From assembly GCA_040902925.1 (NCBI GenBank), contig JBBDWJ010000056.1, positions 1-8,026 of the forward strand: a stretch of DNA of 8,026 nt. Direction: 5' to 3'. Positions 1 to 6,200 of the stretch are shown one piece after another. The position numbers and the translations under genes are program-made. The notes under the pieces are model-generated. The model worked only from the letters and a program-made list of their open reading frames with translations. It was not told the DNA's origin and did no database searches. This DNA comes from JBBDWJ01 sp040902925. Its GTDB lineage: Bacteria > Acidobacteriota > Terriglobia > Bryobacterales > UBA6623. Positions within the stretch are counted from its first letter, which is position 1. The number at the start of each line of letters is the position of its first letter.

Positions 1-83
1 TACTCCATTCCGCCAACCAGTTGGTTCTGTTCGACTTATAGCCGGACAGCAGTGAATCCAGATAGAGCCCATTAATCCAAAAT

Positions 84-92
84 AGTATAGCA
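84..92 (-). promoter_or_regulatory. Possible extended -10 promoter element, leftward
   Basis: On the minus strand the bases read TGC-TATACT, matching the extended -10 pattern TGn-TATAAT at all but one base. No good -35 box is seen 16-18 bp upstream, which extended -10 promoters can tolerate. It would drive transcription out of the left edge, toward a minus-strand ATG at 72 whose frame stays open to position 1. Short motifs like this occur by chance in AT-rich DNA. Confidence 0.2.
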
Positions 93-170
93 GGTCAGAA
101 AATCATTTTTACTGATCATAGAGCCGGCGCAATAGTGTTCGGTTCCTCGTGTGGGGTTTGTCGATTTTTG

Positions 171-186
171 AGTGACCGCGATCACT
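171..186. promoter_or_regulatory. 16-bp near-palindrome, possible operator
   Basis: AGTGACCGCGATCACT is self-complementary at seven of eight pairs; the only mismatch is C176/A181. It lies about 145 bp before the start codon of the permease, where a dimeric transcription factor could bind. The regulator is unknown, and neither the spacing nor a nearby promoter confirms the role. Confidence 0.25.
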
Positions 187-248
187 GAAACCCAGCAGGC
201 CCGCCTCGCCTGTGTAATTGGTCCGGCGAGTCCCTGTTGCACGCCCGA

Positions 249-274
249 ACAGTCCTCATTTTGCGAGGACCTGT
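249..274 (+). other. Stable hairpin in the permease leader
   Basis: GTCCTC (252-257) pairs with GAGGAC (265-270) around the 7-nt loop ATTTTGC. ACA (249-251) can add three pairs with TGT (272-274) across a bulged C271. There is no T-run after it, so it is not a classical intrinsic terminator. It sits 58-83 bp upstream of the permease start codon and could be a leader hairpin, the end of an upstream transcript, or chance. Confidence 0.3.
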
Positions 275-331
275 TGAAAGACTACAGAAGCCGCGCTAGA
301 GTAAGGGCTCTCTGCCACGGGAGTCCACGCC

Positions 332-2986
332 ATGACCCTACGCGAGTTCTTCAGCCGCCTGCGCGCCCTATTCCGCAAGAACAAATCCGAGCACGATCTG
401 AGCGCCGAAATCCGCGATCACCTCGACCTTGCGGCGCAACAAAACGTCGCCCGCGGCATGGACCCCGAGCAAGCGCGCCAGGCCGCTCGCCGCGCCTTCG
501 GCGGCGTCGAGCAAGTCAAAGAGACCTACCGCGAGCAGCGCTCCTTCCCGACCGTGGAATCGGTTCTGCAAGACTGCCGTTTCGCCGTGCGCTCGGCACA
601 ACGCTCTCCGTTGTTCACCGCCGCGGCCGTCCTCACTCTGGCGCTGGGCATCGGCGCGACGACGGCAATGTTCAGCGTCGTCGATCGGATTCTCTTCCGC
701 AGCCTGCCGTACCCCGATGAAGACCGCCTGGTTTCGGTTGGATTGGTGGCGCCCATCGAGCCCAACGAGTTCATGCTGGGCTCCGACTACGTCGTCTGGC
801 GTGAGCGTCAGGAACCGTTCGAAGCCTTTACGACCTGGAGCGGCGTCACCGATTGCGACATTGCCGACCAGAGCCCGGTCCGCGTGCAGTGCGCGCGCGT
901 CGAATCGAACTTTCTGGCGACGCTCGGAATACAACCGCTGGCCGGCCGCAGCTTCACGCCGGAAGAGGACGAGCCCAACGGGCCCAACGTCGCGCTCATC
1001 TCTTTCGGCCTGTGGCAGAGCCGCTTCGCGCGCGATCCTGGCGTGGTGGGCAAGTCGCTGATCCTCGATGGCGAGCCGGCCAGCATCGTGGGCGTTCTGC
1101 CGCGGGATTTCGAATTGCCGACACTGGCCCGCCTGGACCTGCTCATCCCGCAGCGGCTCGACGTGGCCCGCCAGCAGCGCCCGAACACGGGCCGCGTGTT
1201 GCGCTCGTTCGCGCGCTTGAAGCCCGGTGTAACTGTGCAACAGGCGGAAGCCGCGCTCGGACCACTGTTCACCGAATCGCTCGAATACGTGCCGGCGCAG
1301 TTTCGCAAGGAGGTGCGCCTGCAGGTGCGCTCGTTGCGTGAGCGCCAGGTCGCCGACGCCCGCGTTGCTTCGCTCGTGCTGCTCGGCGCGGTGCTGGCCG
1401 TGCTGTTGATCGCCTGCGCCAATGTCGCCAATTTGCTGTTGGCGCGCGCCGCCGGACGCCGCCGCGAATCGGCCGTGCGAGCGGCGTTGGGAGCGGGCCG
1501 CGCCCGGCTTGTCCGGCAGGCGCTGACGGAAACGCTGTTGCTCGGCGTCACGGGAGGCGCTTGCGGCTGCCTCGTCGCTTATGGGCTGCTGCACTGGTTC
1601 GTATCGCTCGCCCCGCAAGGCATCCCACGTTTGCAGGAGGCGCAACTCGACCCGCGCGCCTTGTTGTTCACTCTGGGCGCCTCGCTTGTCTGCGGCCTGC
1701 TGTTTGGCCTCGCACCTGCCCTGAAGCGGCCGCGCCCCGAAGATCTCGCCGGCGGGCGCACGGTCGGCGCTTCCGCTTCGCTCGGACGCCATCTGCTGGT
1801 TGCGGCTCAGGTGGCGATGTCAGTAGTTCTGCTCAGTGGCGCGGGACTGCTGTTGCGCAGCCTGTGGAACTTGCAGAACGAGCCGCTGGGTATGGAAACG
1901 CGCAGCGTGCTCACGGCCTCGATCGTGCTCGGCCAGCAGCGCTATCCCGAAATCACGCAGCGGCAGTTTTTCTTTGACGAACTCGAACGCCGCCTCCGCC
2001 GTGTGCCCGGCGTCACCGCGATGGCCATCAGCGACACCCTGCCGCCGGCGGGCCGCACCCACGCCATGATTTACTCGCGGATTCTCATTGAGGGAAGAGA
2101 GCCGATGGAGGAAGGCACCGGCGGCATGGTGGTCTGGCGCGCCGTCACCCCCGAGTATTTCACCGCGCTCGGCATCCCCATTCGGCAAGGGCGCGGCTTC
2201 CGTGAAGAAGACCGCGACCCGAAGCAGAACGTGCTGATCCTGAGCGAGTCGCTTGCCCGCCGCATGTTTCCCAACGAAGACCCGCTGGGCAAGCAGCTCG
2301 GACTGCAGGAAAACTGGTATACCGTCATCGGCGTCGCGGCGGACGTAAAAAATGCCGGGCTTACCGGCACGGCCGACCCCGAGTATTATCACGTGCGCCA
2401 GCACGCTCCCGGAGCCCTCGCCGAGCGGCTGATGTCGAACGACGAAGGCCGCCGCGCCGGCATCGTGCTGCGCGCCGCGGCCAATCCCACGATGGTGGCC
2501 GAATGGATGAAAGCGGAAATCGCCGCCCTCGACCCGACGCTGCCGGTCTCGATCGACACGCTAGCCGGGCAAGTCAGCCGCCTCGCGGAGCGGCCAGGTT
2601 TCAACGCCATGCTGCTCGCTCTGTTCGCGGCGGCGGGCCTGGCGCTCGCGGCGGTCGGGCTCTATGGCGTCATGGCGTTTCTGGTGGCTGAGAGAACGCG
2701 GGAAATCGGGGTGCGAATGGCGCTGGGCGCCACGCCGGGCGCCATTACGAGGCTGGTGTTGTCCCACGCCGCCCGCTGGACGCTCGGCGGCGCGCTATTC
2801 GGTGTTGTGGGAGCGTTAGCGGCGGCGCGCCAGCTCGACACGATGCTGTTCGGCGTCGAACAGCAGGATACAACCACGCTGATCGCCGCCCTCCTGCTGC
2901 TTGTGGCGGTGGCATTGCTCGCGGCCTGGATTCCGTCGCGCAGAGCGGCTGCCGTCGATCCGATGGACGCACTACGCTCCGAGTGA
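332..2986 (+). CDS. ADOP-type FtsX/MacB-like ABC transporter permease
   Basis: An 884-residue inner-membrane permease of the ADOP family. Residues 1-90 form a soluble charged prefix with the typical RGMDPEQARQAARRAFGGVE segment. TM1 (about 95-119) is followed by a MacB-like periplasmic core (to about 340), three FtsX helices (about 344-463), TM5 (about 485-510), a second core (to about 755) and three last helices (about 758-785, 806-832, 849-869). The two halves repeat the coupling motif after their FtsX helix: RRRESAVRAALGAGRARL near 376 and ERTREIGVRMALGATPGAI near 787. The ATG has GGGAG (319-323) 8 nt upstream. Family knowledge: FtsX/MacB permeases need a partner ATPase and act in export or mechanotransmission. 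No ATPase is encoded here, and the substrate cannot be told. The gene looks intact. The family call is secure, the biological role is not. Confidence 0.93.
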   Translation: MTLREFFSRLRALFRKNKSEHDLSAEIRDHLDLAAQQNVARGMDPEQARQAARRAFGGVEQVKETYREQRSFPTVESVLQDCRFAVRSAQRSPLFTAAAVLTLALGIGATTAMFSVVDRILFRSLPYPDEDRLVSVGLVAPIEPNEFMLGSDYVVWRERQEPFEAFTTWSGVTDCDIADQSPVRVQCARVESNFLATLGIQPLAGRSFTPEEDEPNGPNVALISFGLWQSRFARDPGVVGKSLILDGEPASIVGVLPRDFELPTLARLDLLIPQRLDVARQQRPNTGRVLRSFARLKPGVTVQQAEAALGPLFTESLEYVPAQFRKEVRLQVRSLRERQVADARVASLVLLGAVLAVLLIACANVANLLLARAAGRRRESAVRAALGAGRARLVRQALTETLLLGVTGGACGCLVAYGLLHWFVSLAPQGIPRLQEAQLDPRALLFTLGASLVCGLLFGLAPALKRPRPEDLAGGRTVGASASLGRHLLVAAQVAMSVVLLSGAGLLLRSLWNLQNEPLGMETRSVLTASIVLGQQRYPEITQRQFFFDELERRLRRVPGVTAMAISDTLPPAGRTHAMIYSRILIEGREPMEEGTGGMVVWRAVTPEYFTALGIPIRQGRGFREEDRDPKQNVLILSESLARRMFPNEDPLGKQLGLQENWYTVIGVAADVKNAGLTGTADPEYYHVRQHAPGALAERLMSNDEGRRAGIVLRAAANPTMVAEWMKAEIAALDPTLPVSIDTLAGQVSRLAERPGFNAMLLALFAAAGLALAAVGLYGVMAFLVAERTREIGVRMALGATPGAITRLVLSHAARWTLGGALFGVVGALAAARQLDTMLFGVEQQDTTTLIAALLLLVAVALLAAWIPSRRAAAVDPMDALRSE

Positions 2987-2988
2987 TA

Positions 2989-3007
2989 CCACAGGCAATC
3001 GCCTGGG
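2989..3007. terminator. Hairpin between convergent genes, weak terminator candidate
   Basis: CAGGC (2992-2996) and GCCTG (3001-3005) pair around an AATC loop. CC (2989-2990) and GG (3006-3007) can extend the stem past a bulged A2991. It begins 2 bp after the permease stop codon, in the 80-bp gap between two converging genes, where a bidirectional terminator would be expected. No T-run follows on either strand, so intrinsic termination is doubtful. Confidence 0.3.
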
Positions 3008-3066
3008 CGCGCCTCCTGCCGAGCGTGAATCGCACTCCGCCGACGGCGTTCCCTCTCGACCGGACG

Positions 3067-3957
3067 CTACATCTCAATCGGAACCGGCGTAAAGCAAAGA
3101 ATAAACACCACCAGCAAAGCCGCGCCGACAATGCGCCGCGGCCGGCCCAAATCCATGCCGTCGTTCAGCGTCGGCGGATGGCCGATGCCCATGAACCAAA
3201 GCAGCACCAGGATCAGCGAATAGTGAAACCCTTGCACGATCGTCACCCCGGCGAGGGTCACGAAAGTCGCCACCGCGATCAGGCGGCTCTTGCGCCCGAA
3301 AATCGCGTAGTTGATGTGTCCGCCATCGAGCTGGCTGATCGGCAACAGGTTCAGCGCGGTCACGAATAGCCCTACCCAGCCCGCGAACGCGACGCTATTC
3401 ATCACCAGCACGTCGTTTTCGCCGGGCGCGCCGAGAATCACCCACGCCAGCCCCTGAAACAGCAGCGGCAAGCCAAACGTAAACGGCGAGTTGATCTCCA
3501 CGCTGCTCGGCACCAGTACCGAAAACGCCAGCCCCGCGATACTCACCGGAATCGCAATCACCAACCCGGCGATCGGCCCCGCCGCTGCAATATCGAACAA
3601 AGCCCGCCGGTTGGGGATGTACGGCGACATACGAATCACGGCCCCCAGCGTCCCCAGCAAAAAGGGCGACGGGATGAAGTACGGCAGCGTCGCCTTGACC
3701 CGGTAGTACCGCGCCGCAAAGTAATGCCCGAACTCGTGCGCCGTCAGAATCGTGATCAAGCTGACCGAATAGAGAAAACCCTGCATGTACCAGGTCGAGG
3801 CGACCGTGAGCACGAACAGCACCAAGTGCAGCCATAGGCGGGGCTTGCGCCGCACCGGTCGCGGTTCCACGGCCGGAGGCGTAACTCCGTTCCAGGTGCG
3901 AACAGGCGCGCCGGCCGGTTCTGCCGGGTACGGCGCGGGCGGGTAAGGTGACGACAT
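3067..3957 (-). CDS. Site-2 protease family (M50) membrane zinc metalloprotease
   Basis: A 296-residue polytopic membrane protein of the M50/site-2 protease family, which cleaves substrates within the membrane. The zinc motif HEFGH is at residues 74-78 (His74, Glu75, His78) in a hydrophobic segment. The third-ligand motif LPISQLDGGH (205-214) supplies Asp211. Between them are the family-typical GTLGAVIRM (102-110) and AAAGPIAG (124-131). The first ~40 residues are Pro-rich and probably cytosolic. Hydrophobic helices follow at about 42-58, 62-80, 121-148, 187-205, 225-255 and 276-291. There is no PDZ domain, so it is not a classical RseP; it resembles the compact bacterial and plastid EGY-like branch, including a PPTLND segment (261-266). 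An AAGGAG (3967-3962 on the minus strand) lies 4 nt before the ATG. It is divergent from the stator operon with a 143-bp gap. Its substrate is unknown and nothing here shows a link to motility. Confidence 0.92.
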   Translation of the reverse strand: MSSPYPPAPYPAEPAGAPVRTWNGVTPPAVEPRPVRRKPRLWLHLVLFVLTVASTWYMQGFLYSVSLITILTAHEFGHYFAARYYRVKATLPYFIPSPFLLGTLGAVIRMSPYIPNRRALFDIAAAGPIAGLVIAIPVSIAGLAFSVLVPSSVEINSPFTFGLPLLFQGLAWVILGAPGENDVLVMNSVAFAGWVGLFVTALNLLPISQLDGGHINYAIFGRKSRLIAVATFVTLAGVTIVQGFHYSLILVLLWFMGIGHPPTLNDGMDLGRPRRIVGAALLVVFILCFTPVPIEM

Positions 3958-3986
3958 TCGGCTCCTTGCGACGGGCTCCTGTTTCT

Positions 3987-4001
3987 AGGTTACACAAACC
4001 T
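3987..4001. promoter_or_regulatory. Small inverted repeat in the divergent intergenic region
   Basis: AGGTT (3987-3991) and AACCT (3997-4001) are perfect inverted arms around ACACA. The element sits in the 5' leader or promoter zone of the minus-strand protease, about 30 bp upstream of its start codon. It could be an operator half-site pair or an RNA hairpin. The stem is only 5 bp, so chance is quite possible. Confidence 0.18.
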
Positions 4002-4057
4002 TTCAAAGACCGCCCGTTGTGCCCGCCAGACGCCCTTCCGGATTCGTTGCCGGCCCG

Positions 4058-4084
4058 TAAACCTTCTCTTCGCGCAGCCGATAA
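4058..4084 (+). promoter_or_regulatory. Sigma-28 (FliA) flagellar promoter of motAB
   Basis: TAAACCTT (4058-4065), an 11-bp spacer (4066-4076) and GCCGATAA (4077-4084) match the flagellar sigma factor consensus TAAAGTTT-N11-GCCGATAA. The -10 box is perfect, the spacing is exact and the -35 core TAAA is perfect; only the outer half of the -35 box differs. The -10 box ends 16 bp before the motA ATG. Known biology: motAB is a typical late (class 3) gene set transcribed by FliA in many bacteria, so sequence and context agree. The predicted transcription start is near 4091. Confidence 0.88.
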
Positions 4085-4090
4085 AGGCAG

Positions 4091-4095
4091 AGGGG
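4091..4095 (+). promoter_or_regulatory. motA ribosome-binding site in a very short leader
   Basis: AGGGG lies 5 nt before the ATG at 4101 and fixes this start against the longer open frame upstream. With the transcription start predicted from the sigma-28 box at about 4091, the leader would be only ~10 nt and this site would sit at the extreme 5' end of the mRNA. Confidence 0.6.
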
Positions 4096-4100
4096 ACGGA

Positions 4101-4982
4101 ATGTTCTCGATCATCGGGATTGTGGTCGTCACCGTGGCGGTGCTGGGCGGTTATCTCATGCACCACGGCAAGCTTGAGATTCTTGTACAGCCCAGTGAAT
4201 TCGTTATCATTTGGGGCGCCGCCCTCGGCAGCATGCTGATCTCGACCCCGCTGCCGGTGTTGATTCGCCTGCTGAAGGGTTTTAGCAAGATTCTCTCCAT
4301 GGGCCGCTTCAGCAAGAAGCTCTATCTCGAGACGCTCAAGCTCTTCAATGAACTGTTCCAGGCCGCGCGCAAGAGCGGCATGATGAAGCTCGAGCAGGAT
4401 GTCGAGAAGCCCGAGCAGAGCGACATTTTCAAACGCTTCCCGGCGTTTTTGAAAGACCATCACGCCCTGCATTTCGTCTGCGACACGCTGCGCGTGGCGA
4501 TCACCGGCGGTATTCCGCCCCACGACCTCGACCAGCTCATCGACGCCGACCTCGAAGTCCACCACGCGCACAACGCCCAGCCCGTGCACGCCCTGACGCG
4601 GGTTTCCGATGCGCTGCCGGGCCTGGGAATCGTGGCCGCCGTGCTCGGCATCGTCGTCACCATGGAGTCGCTTGGCGGGCCGCCCGAGGAGCTGGGCAAG
4701 AAAGTGGCCGCCGCCCTGGTGGGGACTTTCTTGGGCATCCTGACCTGTTACGGCTTCGTTGGGCCGCTGGCGTCGGCCATCGAGGCGGCCGATGAGGCCG
4801 AAGCAGCGTATTACCGGGTTCTCAAGACCGGGCTGGTGGCCTTCGTCAAAGGGCACCCGCCGATCATGGCGCTCGAATTCGCCCGGCGCACCATCCCGCA
4901 CGGGGAGCGCCCGAGCTTTTCCGAAATGGAGGCCGAGTGCAAGAAGACGGCGCAGGCGGCCACGGCCAGCCCCCAATCATAA
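4101..4982 (+). CDS. motA: Flagellar motor stator protein MotA
   Basis: A 293-residue inner-membrane stator subunit, close to the usual ~295. With MotB it forms the ion channel that drives flagellar rotation by pushing on rotor FliG. There are four membrane helices, at about 2-21, 32-51, 170-190 and 202-224. Between helices 2 and 3 is a large cytoplasmic loop. The FliG-contacting charges align with E. coli MotA, Arg90 (AAR at 88-90) and Glu98 (KLEQD at 96-100). The channel prolines also align: Pro173 in LPGLGIVAAVLG and Pro222 in YGFVGPLA. The C-terminal motif ERPSFSEME (269-277) is typical of E. coli-type MotA. The frame is open upstream to 3948, but the ATG at 4101 has a ribosome-binding site and starts directly with helix 1. 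It is first in an operon with motB, driven by the sigma-28 promoter. No ion-selectivity determinant is visible beyond its E. coli-like, probably proton-type, sequence. Confidence 0.96.
   Translation: MFSIIGIVVVTVAVLGGYLMHHGKLEILVQPSEFVIIWGAALGSMLISTPLPVLIRLLKGFSKILSMGRFSKKLYLETLKLFNELFQAARKSGMMKLEQDVEKPEQSDIFKRFPAFLKDHHALHFVCDTLRVAITGGIPPHDLDQLIDADLEVHHAHNAQPVHALTRVSDALPGLGIVAAVLGIVVTMESLGGPPEELGKKVAAALVGTFLGILTCYGFVGPLASAIEAADEAEAAYYRVLKTGLVAFVKGHPPIMALEFARRTIPHGERPSFSEMEAECKKTAQAATASPQS
4928..4932 (+). promoter_or_regulatory. Ribosome-binding site that decides the motB GTG start
   Basis: GGAGG inside the motA coding sequence lies 4 nt before GTG at 4937. The next possible start in the frame, at about 5057, would remove the conserved IIIKK segment and most of the membrane helix. 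The GTG is therefore the credible start. Confidence 0.65.
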
Positions 4983-5926
4983 TCAAGAAGGTCATCGCCG
5001 GAGGCGGCCATCACGGTGGCGCCTGGAAAGTCGCTTATGCGGACTTCGTCACCGCGATGATGGCCCTATTCATGGTCCTGTGGCTGATGAATGCCAACCA
5101 GGAGGCCAAAGAAGCCGTTTCGGCTTACTTCAAAGACCCCAAGGGTGTCGGCGACAAGCTCGGCAGCGGCCAGGCGGGCTCGGGCAGCGGCCTTGCCGTC
5201 GGCCGCGATGACATGCAAGGGCTGGCGGAGCACATCCAGGAGTCGATGCAGGAGATGTCGCAGTTTGACGCCCTCAAAGATCAGGTGCAAATGACGGTCA
5301 CCGCCCTGGGTCTGCGCATCGAGCTGTTGGAGACCGAGCAGGGCATGTTCTTCCAAAGCGGCAGCGCCACGCCGAGCGCGCAAGGCAACGAGATTCTCGC
5401 TCTCATCGTCGAAGAACTGAACAAGCTCCCCAATCGGGTCGTGCTCGAAGGCCATACCGATGCCAAGCCGTTTCGCGGTGTTAAAACCTATACGAATTGG
5501 GAACTGGCGGTCGACCGCGCCAACAGCGCCCGCCGCATCATGATCGACAACAACTTCCCGCCCGAGCGCATTGCCGAGGTGCGCGGCTTCGCCGACCGCC
5601 AACTGCGTTTTCCCGATCAGCCCGAGCTGCCCGGCAACCGCCGTATCTCGCTGATCGTGATGTACAACGATGCGGAGACCGCCAACGAACCCGGCCAGAA
5701 GGCCGAGGAAGCTGTCGCGGCTCCCCTTCATGACACCGCTTCTTCTGATGACGCAGGTCGTTCTCATGACGCCGCATCGGCTCTAGACGCCTTGCCCGTT
5801 CAGGGCGCAGTGCCCCTTCAGGACGATGGGTCGCCTCACGAAGCTGGGCCGCCTGCTGCCGGCAAATCGCCGCGCGGCCCGGACCCCTCTGCAACCGCGC
5901 AATCCAGTACGACCAAAGCGCACTAG
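4937..5926 (+). CDS. motB: Flagellar motor stator protein MotB
   Basis: A 329-residue stator subunit that anchors MotA to peptidoglycan and carries the proton-binding aspartate. The short cytosolic N-terminus has PIIIKK (13-18) and GGHHGGAWKVAYADFVTAMM (23-42). Asp36 in YADFVTAMM is the equivalent of E. coli Asp32. The single membrane helix is about 34-52, followed by a plug/linker region (about 55-110). The OmpA-like peptidoglycan-binding domain (about 120-245) shows EGHTDAKPF (171-179), NWELAVDRANSARR (187-200) and NRRISLIV (234-241). The tail from ~246 is disordered-looking and contains a degenerate 6-residue tandem repeat (263-304). The GTG start lies inside motA, giving a 46-bp overlap, so translation is probably coupled. 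Function is secure; the long tail is lineage-specific. YfiB and Pal also carry an OmpA domain, but the YADFVTAMM helix identifies MotB. Confidence 0.96.
   Translation: MQEDGAGGHGQPPIIIKKVIAGGGHHGGAWKVAYADFVTAMMALFMVLWLMNANQEAKEAVSAYFKDPKGVGDKLGSGQAGSGSGLAVGRDDMQGLAEHIQESMQEMSQFDALKDQVQMTVTALGLRIELLETEQGMFFQSGSATPSAQGNEILALIVEELNKLPNRVVLEGHTDAKPFRGVKTYTNWELAVDRANSARRIMIDNNFPPERIAEVRGFADRQLRFPDQPELPGNRRISLIVMYNDAETANEPGQKAEEAVAAPLHDTASSDDAGRSHDAASALDALPVQGAVPLQDDGSPHEAGPPAAGKSPRGPDPSATAQSSTTKAH
5723..5848 (+). repeat. Degenerate 18-bp tandem repeat in the motB 3' end
   Basis: Seven 18-bp units start at 5723, 5741, 5759, 5777, 5795, 5813 and 5831. They share a core like TCATGACGC. The encoded units are PLHDTA, SSDDAG, RSHDAA, SALDAL, PVQGAV, PLQDDG and SPHEAG, with an acidic residue at position 4 in six of seven. 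The copies keep strict 18-bp register without indels, which points to tandem duplication followed by divergence. A further decayed unit (PPAAGK) may follow at 5849. Confidence 0.75.
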
Positions 5927-5964
5927 GCAATAGCTCCGCTGCTCCGCCTCCGCTCCGCAGGCCG

Positions 5965-5993
5965 TCCCCGACATTCTTCGCCGTCGACGGGGA
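5965..5993 (+). terminator. Hairpin after motB, possible terminator
   Basis: TCCCCG (5965-5970) pairs with CGGGGA (5988-5993), beginning 38 bp after the motB stop. The loop holds the perfect 10-bp palindrome CCGTCGACGG (5981-5990, overlapping the right arm), so two competing folds exist. No T-run follows. The position suits the end of the motAB transcript, but the mechanism would not be classical. Confidence 0.28.
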
Positions 5994-6024
5994 GCGCGCG
6001 GCGCCCCGAACCACGCTCAGGCTT

Positions 6025-6050
6025 CTACGCGACCGGCGCCAGCGGCGTAG
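6025..6050 (+). other. Hairpin with 6-bp perfect arms
   Basis: CTACGC (6025-6030) and GCGTAG (6045-6050) are perfect arms around a 14-nt GC-rich loop. It lies about 100 bp after motB and could be a second transcript-end structure. No T-run follows. Confidence 0.25.
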
Positions 6051-6128
6051 ACACGCCGTCCCGCGCACCAGCACCGGGCCCAGCCCATTTGCGAACCGGC
6101 GAGACCGGCCACGTCCGCTGTTTGGTGT

Positions 6129-6155
6129 TAAGCAGCAGGAGTTTTTGGCCGATCA
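6129..6155 (+). promoter_or_regulatory. Weak sigma-28-like promoter candidate
   Basis: TAAGCAGC (6129-6136), an 11-bp spacer and GCCGATCA (6148-6155) have the sigma-28 spacing. The -10 box keeps GCCGAT and the -35 core is TAAG instead of TAAA. It lies in the least GC-rich part of this gene-free region and points toward the yfiR-like gene about 590 bp away. The match is much weaker than the motA promoter and may be chance. Confidence 0.25.
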
Positions 6156-6180
6156 GATACTAGGACATCATCCTTACTCC

Positions 6181-6200
6181 CCAATCTGGTACCAGGTTGG
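6181..6200. promoter_or_regulatory. 20-bp palindrome, possible operator
   Basis: CCAATCTGGTACCAGGTTGG is self-complementary at nine of ten pairs, and the tenth (T6185/G6196) is a wobble pair in RNA. It has the size and symmetry of a site for a dimeric regulator and lies just downstream of the GC-poorer promoter-like stretch. No regulator gene is in the window. Confidence 0.35.

Larger units (their letters stand above)
1..331. other. Upstream non-coding region, less GC-rich than the rest
   Basis: No convincing gene is visible here. The first ~170 bp are clearly richer in A and T than the rest of the window, as expected for a promoter/leader region. It contains an extended -10-like motif on the minus strand (84-92), an imperfect AT-rich hairpin (TCAG at 95-98 with CTGA at 112-115), a 16-bp near-palindrome (171-186) and a strong hairpin (249-274). 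A GTG-initiated reading frame from 172 runs into the following gene in another frame and gives an Arg/Pro-rich product, so I treat it as spurious. A short minus-strand frame from 72 is open to the left edge but cannot be judged. Confidence 0.6.

Noticed and set aside
172..720. GTG-started frame ahead of and overlapping the permease
   Set aside because: Most of it overlaps the permease in another frame, the product is Arg/Pro-rich, and the conserved permease prefix domain lies in the other frame.
368..1792. 474-codon open frame on the minus strand inside the permease gene
   Set aside because: It lies fully antisense to a well-recognised protein, and its product is rich in Arg, Gln and Ala without any known motif. 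Long antisense frames are common in GC-rich genes.
3948..4100. Upstream-extended start for motA (GTG 3948)
   Set aside because: The extension would overlap the divergent protease start and place the sigma-28 promoter inside the coding sequence. The ATG at 4101 has a ribosome-binding site and gives the normal MotA length.
3990..4976. 328-codon minus-strand frame over motA, with similar ones over motB (5066-5767)
   Set aside because: They are antisense shadows of motA and motB, which show all key residues.
4937..5926. YfiB-like identity for the OmpA-domain protein, given the yfiR-like gene downstream
   Set aside because: The protein has the MotB helix with YADFVTAMM and follows motA with an overlap. 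It lacks a lipoprotein signal, which YfiB needs.
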